A stretch of DNA of 64,000 nucleotides from Magicicada septendecula (taxonomy: Eukaryota; Arthropoda; Insecta; Hemiptera; Cicadidae): NCBI GenBank assembly GCA_034769895.1, contig CM068373.1, positions 278,242,658 through 278,306,657 of the forward strand. Reading direction: 5' to 3'. Under the pieces are notes generated by a model. That model was given only the letters and a program-made list of their open reading frames with translations. It was not told where the DNA came from and made no database searches. The position numbers and the translations under genes are program-made. Below are positions 46,251 through 56,046 of this stretch, in pieces; position 1 is the stretch's first letter; every line of letters begins with the position of its first letter.

Positions 46251-46599
46251 GACACAAAAAGAATATTGACCACCAAACAAATAACATATCTTGTTTTTTT
46301 ATTAATACATTGTTGTATTCTCTTTGTTATAATCTCATAGTTAATACATTTTTTTGTTCTCTTTGTTGTAATCTTACTATTCAAAAATAATTACACTTTT
46401 TACTTTTCTGTCTGTTGTTGTTTTTGTTAAAAATACGTTATTTTTCGTTAGTTATTTTTAATGTTATCTCGAGCATTGTGTGGACACATTAAATGTCATA
46501 CTTTTCCTAACCATGGCTTTCATTTGTTTAAACAGTAAACTAAAAATCAAAAACCATTATTACCTAAATCCTTAAATTCGTAGTGACCGTCAATCAATG

Positions 46600-46785
46600 A
46601 ATTTTTCAGTGAAGGGTTAGTGAGGATCGGTCAAAAATAACACAAATTTTAACTTATTTGTTTCGACGTTTCGACAATGTCTATTGTCATCATCAAGACA
46701 ATAAACATTGTCGAAACGTCGACACAAATAAGTTAAAATTTGTGTTATTTTTGATGGATCCTCACTAACCCTTCACTGAAAAATT
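46600..46785. repeat. Foldback element, about 90-bp arms
   Basis: Near-perfect inverted repeat: 46600-46689 (AATTTTTCAGTGAAGGGTTA at the outside) pairs with 46696-46785. The centre, GTCATCATCAAGAC, together with TGTCGAAACGTCG resembles a decayed PLE-type hammerhead core, but position 3 of the core is changed. Confidence 0.85.
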
Positions 46786-47128
46786 ATTACCTAACTTCAC
46801 AAATAAAAACAACACGTATTTTCCCTTTACATTAAGAAACAGAATAACTTACAATTGGTACACTTCTTCACATCGTAGTATATCGATACAATCGCATATT
46901 CAAAACATCGAAAATGTAGAGCGGGTACGGATGTTGGGACAGTTCCATTCATCGTCAGCTGTTCCCCTTCACTATTTTTATGTTTTCGACAGTTCACGGA
47001 TTGTCGTTTAAACGGTGGAAACAGAATAATTGATAACAGATGAAATTGCTGACAAACACTCATACAAATATTCAAGCAAAAATTACTTTTGTAAAGCAAA
47101 AGTTAAATTACAGTTATTGGATAAATAT

Positions 47129-47599
47129 TGTAACGGCGGTCTGAAGGATCGTCATGTGGTATGGTGGAAACAAAATACAGATACCAATGAAGTCACTTTA
47201 ATTAGTCACAAATAACAATTTGAAATCAATAAGGTACTCTCCTACAATAATTCAGGTCAAATTTGTCCGCACGCAATAATAATGTCAACTATTAGAGTTC
47301 CGCACTAATTGTAACACAATAATCACTTTTCACTAAACGGCAACAGTCACTTGATCCGCAGTCTACAATCTTGCCAGGTATACATACTAAGCCGGCCGCT
47401 GTTGCTTATATAGATCTCGCAGATCTCACAGAATAATTTTACGATCTTTTGGCGGCGTGCCGGAATAATTTGAGTAGTTACAAGTACTCGAATAGCACAT
47501 GGCCTTGACGGAGACACTGCACATGCTCGGCTAGCCGAGAAACGTGTAGATCTTCCACGTAACTGCGCCTGCCGACAGCGTTATATAATTGTCGTAGCA
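47129..47599 (-). mobile_element. Solo LTR, family A, copy 3
   Basis: 471 bp. On the minus strand it begins TGCTACGAC and ends GCCGTTACA. TATATAAG on the minus strand near 47410 is a good TATA box. It directly adjoins a LINE fragment on the right. Confidence 0.72.
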
Positions 47600-47921
47600 A
47601 TGTTCCCTTCAAAAGTGCGCTTAGAAGTGTCTTTTGTAAAAAGCATATATCCGAGCTGTAGAATACTATACTCTTTGACAACAGTGTGCTATATCCAATT
47701 CTTATTCTCTTGCTAATGCGTTTATCTAATAACAGATTATTTACCATTGCACAAGCTTTCCGTCCCTGAATATTCCGTTCTTTAATTGCTTTGTTCAATG
47801 TCCTATTTTGTGTGATTTGTAATCCTAAGTACTTAGAGCCTGTGCAGCATTTGATATGCTGGCTATTGTCAAGTACTAAGTCCTGTTGATGTCCCCCCAA
47901 TACACATGTATATTGTTTCAT
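47600..47921 (-). pseudogene. LINE RT thumb fragment, different clade
   Basis: The minus-strand frame encodes GGHQQDLVLDNSQHIKCC followed by GSKYLGLQITQNRTLNKAI and QGRKACAMVNNLLLDKRI, matching the YLG thumb region of non-LTR retrotransposon RTs; it differs from the other LINE families here. The open frame runs into the neighbouring LTR. Confidence 0.65.
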
Positions 47922-48032
47922 TCAAATTCAGCTCTCACCCCCATTTTGTATATTCTTCTATAAATTATGAATATTTCTTAAAATTATAAATAATTCTGCA
48001 GTTAAAATATTTTGAATTATATCATTGTGTTT

Positions 48033-48080
48033 TCACCTGACGCACGTTTCACATAATTATTCTGCATCTTCAGAGGTTTT
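48033..48080 (-). ncRNA. Hammerhead ribozyme motif, canonical
   Basis: Minus strand: stem I ACCT (77-74), core CTGAAGA (48073-48067), a stem II region of 16 nt, core GAAA (48050-48047), stem III ACG-TG-CGT, cleavage triplet GTC, stem I AGGT. Stem III has three pairs and stem I four or more. It sits at the 3' end of a PLE remnant. Confidence 0.65.
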
Positions 48081-48500
48081 TATATGAATTAACGAATAAT
48101 CGATTTCATTTCAGTTCAAATTATCCATCGTTGCAATGTTTATTCAGTCAGATATTTATCAAAATGTTCTATTTTCATTATTTTAATAAATGTATTTTTT
48201 TAAATAAATCATCTTGTTCTGTTTTGTTGAATTTGTTCTTTAATTAACAAATTATTAGGTATTATTGTGTTTGTAAAAATTGAGGTTTTTTCAGATATAA
48301 ATTTTATTAATTTTTTGTACGTTTTTAATTAGTTTGACGTTTTGAATGTTTGGAAATTATTGGTTATTATTTAAACAGCATGTGGCTAAATTAGACTTGT
48401 AAATATTCGGTTTTAAAAATGCATTGCGATGTTGAAGGAATCTATCGAATAGTTTTTCTTTGCCTGGCCTACGTACAATGTATTGCAATCCGGACAATCT
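48033..48500 (-). mobile_element. 5'-truncated PLE fragment, copy B
   Basis: The minus strand encodes IDCPDCNTLYVGQ (48502-48464), the start of the GIY-YIG nuclease, followed by a stop-ridden remainder and the hammerhead motif. Homologous sequence recurs at 53500-54236 and, in the opposite orientation, at 57378-57870. Confidence 0.75.
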
Positions 48501-48819
48501 ATTTTTTAAATTCTATATTACTCCTATAAATTGTATATGTACAATTTCCAGGTCCAAAACTAAGACAGTAACATTTTTGAGGAGAACGACACCATTCGCT
48601 TGAAGATATGTTTGTATGGCGTTTGCCTGGAACAAGTATAAATCATTTAAAAATAAGTGGGTTGTGGTATTACTTATATGTTTGATACTGGAGAAAGTGT
48701 GGCTACTTTGTGTGGCACGATTGGGAGGACTCTGGGCAGCAGACATCGTAGAAGTAGACAGACAACTGAAAGTTTATAAGTCGATGACGATATCAGAGTT
48801 ATAATTGGGTGTGTGACAC

Positions 48820-49150
48820 GTGGACGATTAGACAGAGTGATCAGGCCAGTGTTTACTCAGCAGAAATAATGGCTTCTCCCATCTGTTAAGGCTTCCATTA
48901 AACGAGGCGAACATAGGAATAATGTTGTTCGGGAGGCGTTCGGAATTCTCTCCTGAGCTAAGCAGTTTTATGTTTATAGTAGGGGGTGGTATGACCTCTT
49001 GTTAAGAACGGCAGACGACAGGTTGTTAAAGGTACCTTTCCGGTAGACACCATTTGGGAGACGCAGTGTCGACCATTGTAGGAAGAGGTGGCTTGAGGAG
49101 CCAAGGCAGGTCGCAAGGCTGACGACGAGGAATAGTTTTAAACTAATTGA
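48820..49150 (+). pseudogene. Possible LINE 3' scrap
   Basis: One plus-strand frame reads TPFGRRSVDHCRKRWLEEPR, resembling the basic Arg-Trp tail of LINE reverse transcriptases. Everything else is degenerate. Confidence 0.35.
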
Positions 49151-49174
49151 ATACTACCATTAGTAAAACTCGAA

Positions 49175-49700
49175 AAAGTTTATCTTCCGCCACTACACAT
49201 TAAGCTCGGTTTAATGAAAATTTTTGATAAATCAATGGATCGTAATAGTGGAGGATTTCAGTTTCTAAAAAACAAGATTCCTAATAAAATTGATGATAAG
49301 ATTAAGGAAGGTAGGCTATATTTGTTAGACCACAGATAAGAAAACTAATAAATGAACCTTCATTTGAAGAAACTCTGAATGAATTTGAAGTTGCTGCATG
49401 GAAATAATTTCAAAATGTGGTGTACAACTTTCTGGAAAACCATAAACCGGATAACTACAGAGAACTTGTAACTTAACTTCATCAAAACTACAGAGCACTT
49501 GGATGTCATATATCACTCAGAATTCATTTCTTAGATTCGCATTTTGATTTTTTCCTAACAATCCTGGCGCAGTGTGTGACGAGTATGGTGAACTCTTTCA
49601 CCAGGAAATATCCATTATGAAAACACGCTACCAGGGAAAATGGAACCCAAAAAGCTGACTACTGCTGGAATCTAAAGAGAGGTAATTTGCTCCCTATAGC
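49175..49700 (+). pseudogene. Transposon-associated conserved ORF, degenerate
   Basis: Across at least two frameshifts and two stops the plus strand reads KLGLMKIFDKSMDRN, then PQIRKLINEPSFEETLNEF, HKPDNYRELV, YRALGCHISLRIHFLDSHFD, and CDEYGELFHQEISIMKTRYQ with KWNPKKL. I remember this order (LGLMKNFVK, LGCxxSLKIHFLHSHLDFFP, DEHGExFHQDI) from a protein repeated in many arthropod and cnidarian genomes, which suggests a mobile-element gene. I cannot name the superfamily with confidence. Confidence 0.6.
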
Positions 49701-49934
49701 AAATTACAGCAGACAATCTAAAAGAAGTCGATTTTTAGGTAAGTACAAAGTGCGTGTAACATATTACCGTCACATAGTTTTGTTTTTGCAAAAGACAAAA
49801 TGTTAAATACTAAAAACCTATACATAGTTGTTGTGGTCTCCAAGTTGCATGTACAATTAATTAAAAGTTGTTAAAATTACCTTGTATATCCAGGTTCCCT
49901 TCCATGCACCTTCTTTTTTTATATATATTTTATA

Positions 49935-49975
49935 CACAATGGGTTTCGAGACTTATAGTCCCATCATCAGGTGAC
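49935..49975 (-). ncRNA. Hammerhead ribozyme motif, left end of PLE copy E
   Basis: Minus strand: CAC, CTGATGA (49970-49964), stem II GGGACT/AGTCTC, GAAA (49947-49944), CCCAT, T, GTG. Stem I pairs CAC/GTG, extended by an A/T-rich segment. Confidence 0.55.
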
Positions 49976-50282
49976 AAAATATGGTCACTCACATGGAGTA
50001 CGCCAGTGAATAAAAGTCACCCATATCTCATTATTTAAGCGACTCCCAACCCGCGTTATCTCACGATGCGCATCGCTACGGATCTCGCGAGTGACATCAC
50101 ACTGTGCCCGCACTTATCTATCATATTGTTGTAGCGCGCGTATAACTGTATCATATAGCTCGTTGGATTTGAAAAAAAGTTTTTCATTCAGAAGCTGATC
50201 ATCTTGAGTTTTGGAAGCTCTGTAAATTTCAAACTCTTCCAATTAGTAAATTGACGTACTCCATTTGAGTGAACATACTTTA

Positions 50283-50330
50283 TCACCTGATGATAGGACT
50301 ACAAGTCTCGAAACGCATTGTGTATAAAAT
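50283..50330 (+). ncRNA. Hammerhead ribozyme motif, right end of PLE copy E
   Basis: Plus strand: TTTATCAC, CTGATGA (50287-50293), stem II GGACT/AGTCTC, GAAA (50310-50313), CGCAT, T, GTGTATAAA. Stem I pairs CAC/GTG and, across a one-base bulge, TTTAT/ATAAA. Confidence 0.6.
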
Positions 50331-50345
50331 ATATATATAAAAAAC

Positions 50346-51072
50346 AAGAAGTTACAAAGAAGGGAATCTGGATACACAAGGTAATTTTAACAATTTAGAA
50401 AACTGCCCGATAGGAACAATTGTTTTGTTATAGTTCCAAAATCATTATCCCGTGATTATGTCTGTATTGAAGACACTGGTGGTACTTGTTGATTACCAAA
50501 GGAATTACGTTTTTAACAGACTTCGTTGTCATTAAAACACTTAACATTACTTTTTGTGTAATCAAACACTGGTAAACCTCATTCTGTTCCGAACAAACAG
50601 CACGAAACTTGTTTACAACTAGTCTTGAACAACCTCCTTCCGCTTTAAACTTTTTAATTACATTTGTTTGTTTTGTTCCTGTAATTATTTATTGTTTGAA
50701 GATTCAAAATGACACTACGGGCAAATATTAATTGCAGATCAAAGTTAGAGTGGACTATGAAACCTTGTTCTATGCTTCATCGAGGTAAAACGTATGTTAT
50801 GTAGGTATATTTGCTGTCATCTTTTTTACTAAAGAAATAAACACAAGAATGGAGTGTTACTGATTAGTAAACGAGTCATTTTTGTTATTATTATCAACCG
50901 CACCAGCATTATCATCATCATTATTTTCTTCTCCTTTCATTTATATGTTATGTACACTAATTTCCGTTTATGTAATCTATCTTTGTTACACGTAAATTGG
51001 TAATAAACTGATATAAAATTAATTAATCTAATAAGTTATAAGTCCTCTTCAATCCTGGAGTAGGTATAGACA
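50346..51072. other. Gene-free stretch
   Basis: No supported feature. Confidence 0.4.
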
Positions 51073-51710
51073 AATAGTTCCGAGTAACAACCTGAGCTCT
51101 GGAAGTCACAAAACTTGCAAGAACGGCACTTTTTGTGTTTCTACGTAAACTACAGGTCAAAACTAAGTTCGGACGAGAAAAATTTGCAAAAAAATAACAA
51201 TTTTGGAATCCAAAAAATGTAAAAAGAGGTTTTTATTCATTTTTTTCATGGAATCCACATCTAATTTAGCTGCGTACGCGGAAAATAAGGTAGTTTTTTG
51301 ACGTAAATAATGTAAAATTGACGTTGTTAGGTTAACATGCAAACTAACCAAACTACTAACCTTTCTCGATTTTTGTGAAATCGACGTAAAAAACTCGATG
51401 TAAGGTAAATTGCCTGTTACTCTACATTCTCTCTTCTTTGTGACAGAACTCGTTTTCACTGGTACTTGTTTTTTAAATAACACTTGGTTTTTCTGCAGAT
51501 CACTGGAAAAGCAACCAACCCGAAACAGCATTGGGTTTCAATGCTGTACAGCTATAAGTAATTATACATGTTTTCGCAACTTCCAAACAAAAAGTGCAAA
51601 TGTTTTGCGTCCGCACCTAGTTTTGTCCTATAGTTTACGTACAAACACAAAAAACGCAGTTTTTGCATGTTTTGTGGCTCTCAGAGCTCAGGTTGTCACT
51701 GGGAACTATT
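51073..51710. mobile_element. Element with about 115-bp terminal inverted repeats
   Basis: AATAGTTCCGAGTAACAACC at 51073 is matched inverted by the sequence ending at 51710 (ACTGGGAACTATT). Similarity continues inward through CTGAGCTCTG, CACAAAAC, TTTTTGTGTTT, ACGTAAACTA and GCGGACG-like blocks to about 51190 and 51596. No transposase; probably a MITE or foldback element. It contains the dispersed repeat also seen at 46084-46250. Confidence 0.75.
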
Positions 51711-51989
51711 ACCGACAGATGTCCAACTTTAAAAAGCATTATAATAATTTTGAATTTAAATTGTTATTACTTAAATATATTTTTAGTTGGACTACAAATT
51801 AGACCATCGTTTTCTGGGCCTTCCTACATTATGACTATTTTGCGAAGTATAACAATATGCATAAAGTAGTAGGTATACTCATGGTACAGCAGCAACCAAA
51901 CATCACTCAGTTTGTCAATCGGAAAACCAGCGTGGCTGATGATGAGAGTGCATACATAATGCTCCTAACATGTTGGAAGTAAGGAAAAA

Positions 51990-52200
51990 GTATCTTGGTC
52001 CTGTATTAGTCATCATCATCATCTTCACAACACGATATAGGCAAGGTGCTGCCTGTTCTGCCTTCAAAGATCCTCCAGCCATGTCTTCGTGGGTATACCC
52101 ACACACCTGTGTCCTAAAGGTTTGTATTTCCAGACTTGTTTGGCCAGTCTGGAATCTGACATTCTTTCTAAGTGTTCCCTCCAACGTTGTTTGCAATCTT
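51990..52200 (-). pseudogene. LINE 3'-terminal fragment with (ATG)n tail, copy 1
   Basis: The minus strand reads TLRKNVRFQTGQTSLEIQTF followed by CGYTHEDMAGGSLKAEQAAP and then ATGATGATG. The same block recurs at 54863-55060. A (GAT/ATG)n tail is typical of the LINE group in this window. Confidence 0.55.
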
Positions 52201-52330
52201 TTAATTTCTCATTCAAGTTAAAAACTTGAAACCCTTCTCTTATGATTTATTGTTGTAGGCCTATTGGAGTGTTAGTGGTCTCAAATATTTCTACTAGTAA
52301 TTTTGTACAAACCACTATTTTATCTTTGGT

Positions 52331-52375
52331 ATTGACGAGCGCTTTCGGCAGTCAAGCCATCTTCAGGCCATTTAC
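52331..52375 (-). ncRNA. Hammerhead-like motif
   Basis: Minus strand: GGC, CTGAAGA (52366-52360), stem II GGC/GCC, GAAA (52346-52343), palindrome AGCGCT, C, GTC. Core bases are canonical; stem I is short. No PLE coding sequence was recognised beside it. Confidence 0.45.
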
Positions 52376-52459
52376 CAACTTATGGCCTCAAGTCTTCTCT
52401 TATGGCCTCGTTCTTTATACGGTGAATTTCAGAACACCTTTTAACTCCTCTTAAGAATG

Positions 52460-52640
52460 TCATTTCCGAGGCCTGTACTTTATTGTCTTGTTTCTTGGTC
52501 ATAGTCTATAATTCACACGAACAGGACATTACAGAGTCTGCCAAAACTTTGTGGAGCTGTTATTTTGTATCTCGACGTACCTTGTTCCTAAAAATACGGT
52601 TGACTGTCCCACATATCGTCTGGAACTGACCTAACTTCAC
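52460..52640 (-). pseudogene. LINE RT fragment
   Basis: The minus strand reads GQFQTICGTVNRIFRNKVRR, the RT-thumb block also seen in the LINE at 41770-42320. Further remnants are out of frame. Confidence 0.55.
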
Positions 52641-53499
52641 ATTAATATTAATCTTAATTCAACATCGGATTTTAGCATAATATAAAATATTTATTTGTAT
52701 ATTTGTAGGTCTTTCTATCAGACGTATGTAGATAGAGAAAAGTGAGAAAGAACGAGAGATAGCCAAACAGAAAGGAGAATGAAGTTCACGTCAACAAACA
52801 GATTTTACTATCAATAAGGAAAAACGTTTCTGGGCAAGAATATATAAAACATTTTAATGTTGTATGTAGCATTTAAACTATTTTTAAAACGGGTAGTTTC
52901 GAATTTATAAGCCAATTTTCTATTAAATCCTGCTGGAGAACAAAATTAGATCTCGAAAAAAAGTCGAATTTATTCATCTGACATCGTTGCCAGACTTTGT
53001 GTTACGAAGAGAGCATTTCATAAAATTAATTAAAATATTAATTTTTTATCTTTCTGAGTATAACTACCTTTATGCGTTCAGGAAAAGTGGCAAAGTTTTG
53101 ACCTTCTACATTTAAACCCTCTACAGGTGGGGTTTGATACCGATGTCGTCACTCCCAGTGACCGCCCACAATACCCAAGCGGTTAATTTTAAACGTGAAT
53201 TGTTTTAAAATTCCGCAGAAGTATATACAATTCTTTATCGTGATAAGTCGACAACAACACGGAATGATAACAATCACGCAATGGGGAAGGTACGTTGAGT
53301 GTTTTAAATAATTGATATAATCCCAGTACCGCTACTGTATTTATAATCGCAAACGTTTGTAAGGATTCGTCTATAAAGACAGTCTGGAAATAAATTTTCG
53401 TCTTATGGTATTATATTTATAATCACTAACATATTTCTTTTCCATTTCGAATGATAAATAATAAATATAATTCTACACAGAATATATTTTGTTTATTTT
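52641..53499. other. Gene-free AT-rich stretch
   Basis: No supported feature. Confidence 0.4.
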
Positions 53500-54236
53500 T
53501 GTCTTATAACATGTTTCGAGTGTCATCTTCAGATTTATGAAACATAATTTATACACGATAGTGTAAAAATGAAAACTGTTGAAACACTGAATAAGGCACA
53601 AATAAATGTAAAATATTTGTTATTGTACATTTATTATTTAATATTGTGATACTGTTCAATATGGCTTCTTCTGCAATTAGAGTATTGGGTTTTTGTTTTC
53701 TTAACACCTTACGCACATTTGACTAAAAAATAATCAGCACCATCAGAGACTTTTAAGTCAATAAAAATCGAAATAATTCTATGTTGATATAGAAACTAAC
53801 GAATAATTGAGCTTGTTTCTATTTTAATGTAAAATTACGTTTAATCGATTTAAGTCGATTAGTTAAGGATTGTTTTAATGTTTACGTATATAAGCAGCTG
53901 TTTTGTCGGTTATAATGGAATATTTAATGTTTATATTTTGTTTATTTTTATTTATTTTATTAAATTTATAATTTTAAATAGATTATCTTGTTTTGTTTTT
54001 ATTTGAGTTTGTTCTTTAATTAATAAATTATTGTTATTGGGTTTGTAAATATTAAGATTTTCCCAAATATTCATTTTTGAGGCTTTTTGTTTTTAATTTA
54101 ACAAATTTTATATTTTAAATGCCTGGAAATTGGTGGTTATTATTTAGACAATGTGTGGCTAAATTAGATTTATAAATATGCATTGCGATGTTGAAGGAAT
54201 CTATCGAGTAGTTTTTTCTTTGTTTGGCCTACGCGA
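53500..54236 (-). mobile_element. 5'-truncated PLE fragment, copy C
   Basis: Homologous along its length to 48033-48500 (shared TGTGGCTAAATTAGA, GCATTGCGATGTTGAAGGAA, TTTGTTCTTTAATTAA). It begins within the nuclease domain at about 54236. A degenerate hammerhead core, CTGAAGA (53532-53526), GAAA (53517-53514) and palindrome ACATGT, lies at its 3' end. Confidence 0.7.
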
Positions 54237-54289
54237 AATTAATATTAATTTAATATTAACGACATTGATATTAATTCCATTCGTATTAG

Positions 54290-54845
54290 TAGTATTAATA
54301 TCAATAATGATGTCGACTTAAAATATCTTCGGAGCTGCATTACAGCAGACAGAAGATGCACCAGCGATGTAAAAAGTAGAATCGCACTAACAAAAGGGGC
54401 TTTTTTTAAAAGAAAAGTTTCCCTCTGCCGTCCAGAAACGTGTACCTGGAAACCAGGTAGATATTTATAAAACGTTTCGTTTGGAAGATACGCACACATG
54501 TCTTAGAAACATCTACCCTGACGAAACTGGAGATGACCCACCTTGAAGCTTTTGAGATGCGGTCATAGCAGAGGGTCTTATGAGTACCGTGGACAGAAAG
54601 CGTGACTAATGATAAGGTACTGTAGAGAGCGGATGAACGGATGATTTTGACTAAACACATTGCACAAAGGAGATGCAGTATGGTTGGTCACCTGCTGCGC
54701 TATTCAAACTGGGTCATCATCCTGATCGTGGGAATGACTGACGGGGATAGTGAGAGGGGAACGTCCAGGGAAGAATATAAAAGGAGAAGATAGTATGCAG
54801 TGATAAGTGACTGTCTTAGGGCACGGCCTATAGGTTGACGACGAA
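54290..54845 (+). pseudogene. LINE RT C-terminal fragment
   Basis: Plus-strand frames contain YLRSCITADRRCTSDVKSRI, ALTKGAFFKRK, later LEAFEMRS, VTNDKVLERADERMILT and RRCSMVGHLLRYS. These follow the order of conserved thumb blocks (YLGSxIT, RI-x-LAK-x-AF, GHLLR) in a widespread LINE group. Several frameshifts. Confidence 0.7.
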
Positions 54846-54862
54846 AATAAGAAGAAGACGTT

Positions 54863-55060
54863 CATCATCATCTTCACACCACGGCATAGGTAAGGTGATG
54901 CCTTTTTTCTTTTAAAGATCCTCCAGCCGTCTCCCGGGTCTACACTCTAACCTGTGTCCAATGGGTTTATATTTTTATACTTGTTTGACTAGTCTTGAAT
55001 GTGATATTCTTTCTAAGTGTTCTTTTAGCAGCCGTTTCTTTTAGGTTTCTGTGTACATTA
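54863..55060 (-). pseudogene. LINE 3'-terminal fragment with (ATG)n tail, copy 2
   Basis: Matches 51990-52200 (shared AAAGATCCTCCAGCC and GACATTCTTTCTAAGTGTTC with small changes). The CATCATCATC tail is at the left. Confidence 0.6.
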
Positions 55061-55224
55061 ATTTCCCCGTCATAGAGTGTCAGCGTATACATGGGAAAGT
55101 CATTTGGAGGGGCTGTCTCCTTATTGGCTGTGACTTTCTTTCCCAAGCCTTTGATACCCCAGCACCCGATCACAAGGCAGCAAGGCAGCACCGAAATATA
55201 ACCTTATAAAAATAGGACGCACTA

Positions 55225-55692
55225 TTACAACCAATTAAAGCCAACTAGATTCTCGCGTGTAAGATCCCAAAGATAAGACGGTATAGGATCATTTCGCCTG
55301 CGCCCTGACTTGGTACTCGTAGCTACCGCTGCCCTCCACCAGGAATACTTATCGACCTTCCAGTCTAGATCCGTACTGTTCTGCTTCAACAGGATCACCA
55401 ATTGTAGAATTTTCACTTCACCACGTAGTACCATCTTAGCTGGAGAGAGGCTAAGGACCCGTTTGGGAGCTAACATCACTTCATCCATCCTTGCGAACGT
55501 GTGAGAATAGTCAACCCGGTACAAAGGTACTACCTCTCCAGATTTCCTCGATCTCATCAGTATACAATCAGTAAATAAATCAAGGCATTGCAATGCGTAG
55601 TCCCAGTGTAAAGAAAATACATTTTTACTTGTCAGGTCAACGAAAAAGGAAAAAGCGTTATAACGGGCATACCGCTTTGTATTGATTATCAA
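55225..55692 (-). CDS. Unrecognised 155-codon open frame
   Basis: Starts MIINTKRYARYNAFSFFVDL and contains GEVVPLYRVDYSHTFARMDE and STKSGRRRNDPIPSYLWDL. It is the longest uninterrupted frame in the right half that I cannot tie to a mobile element. There is no signal peptide, clear membrane helix or known motif. It could be a host exon, a fragment of an unfamiliar element, or chance. Confidence 0.25.
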   Translation of the reverse strand: MIINTKRYARYNAFSFFVDLTSKNVFSLHWDYALQCLDLFTDCILMRSRKSGEVVPLYRVDYSHTFARMDEVMLAPKRVLSLSPAKMVLRGEVKILQLVILLKQNSTDLDWKVDKYSWWRAAVATSTKSGRRRNDPIPSYLWDLTRENLVGFNWL

Positions 55693-56046
55693 ATTACAGA
55701 CAAATCGTGACTACACAACTGTACATTATTATGTCACACATAACTGCTTCAAACATAATTCTTATGTCGGTGACAGTCTCTTCCCGTTGTCAATAATAAG
55801 TGATATAGCGTGCAAATCGCGGAACTGAAAATGTGTTTCATAGGACCATATCTTCTTAACAGAAATGAAAACTTATCGTACGATCATAAATCCGTTTATT
55901 CAACTCATATTTTTTGTGTTCGTTTTGTTAGGTGAAAAACGACTGAAACCGAAAAAACGTAAACTATTCGAGAAGTCTGTATATTAATTTGTAATCAACT
56001 AATAAAGAATTCAGTAACCAAGTTTCTTCACAAATCATTATCATAT

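Larger units (their letters stand above)
49921..50345 (-). mobile_element. Short PLE fragment bounded by inverted hammerhead-bearing repeats, copy E
   Basis: The minus strand at 50238-50108 encodes the PLE C-terminus LEEFEIYRASKTQDDQLLNE and SNELYDTVIRAL. Both flanks carry ATATATTTTATACACAATG-type sequence with a hammerhead core, one on the minus strand (49935-49975) and one on the plus strand (50283-50330), so the terminal repeats are inverted. Confidence 0.75.
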
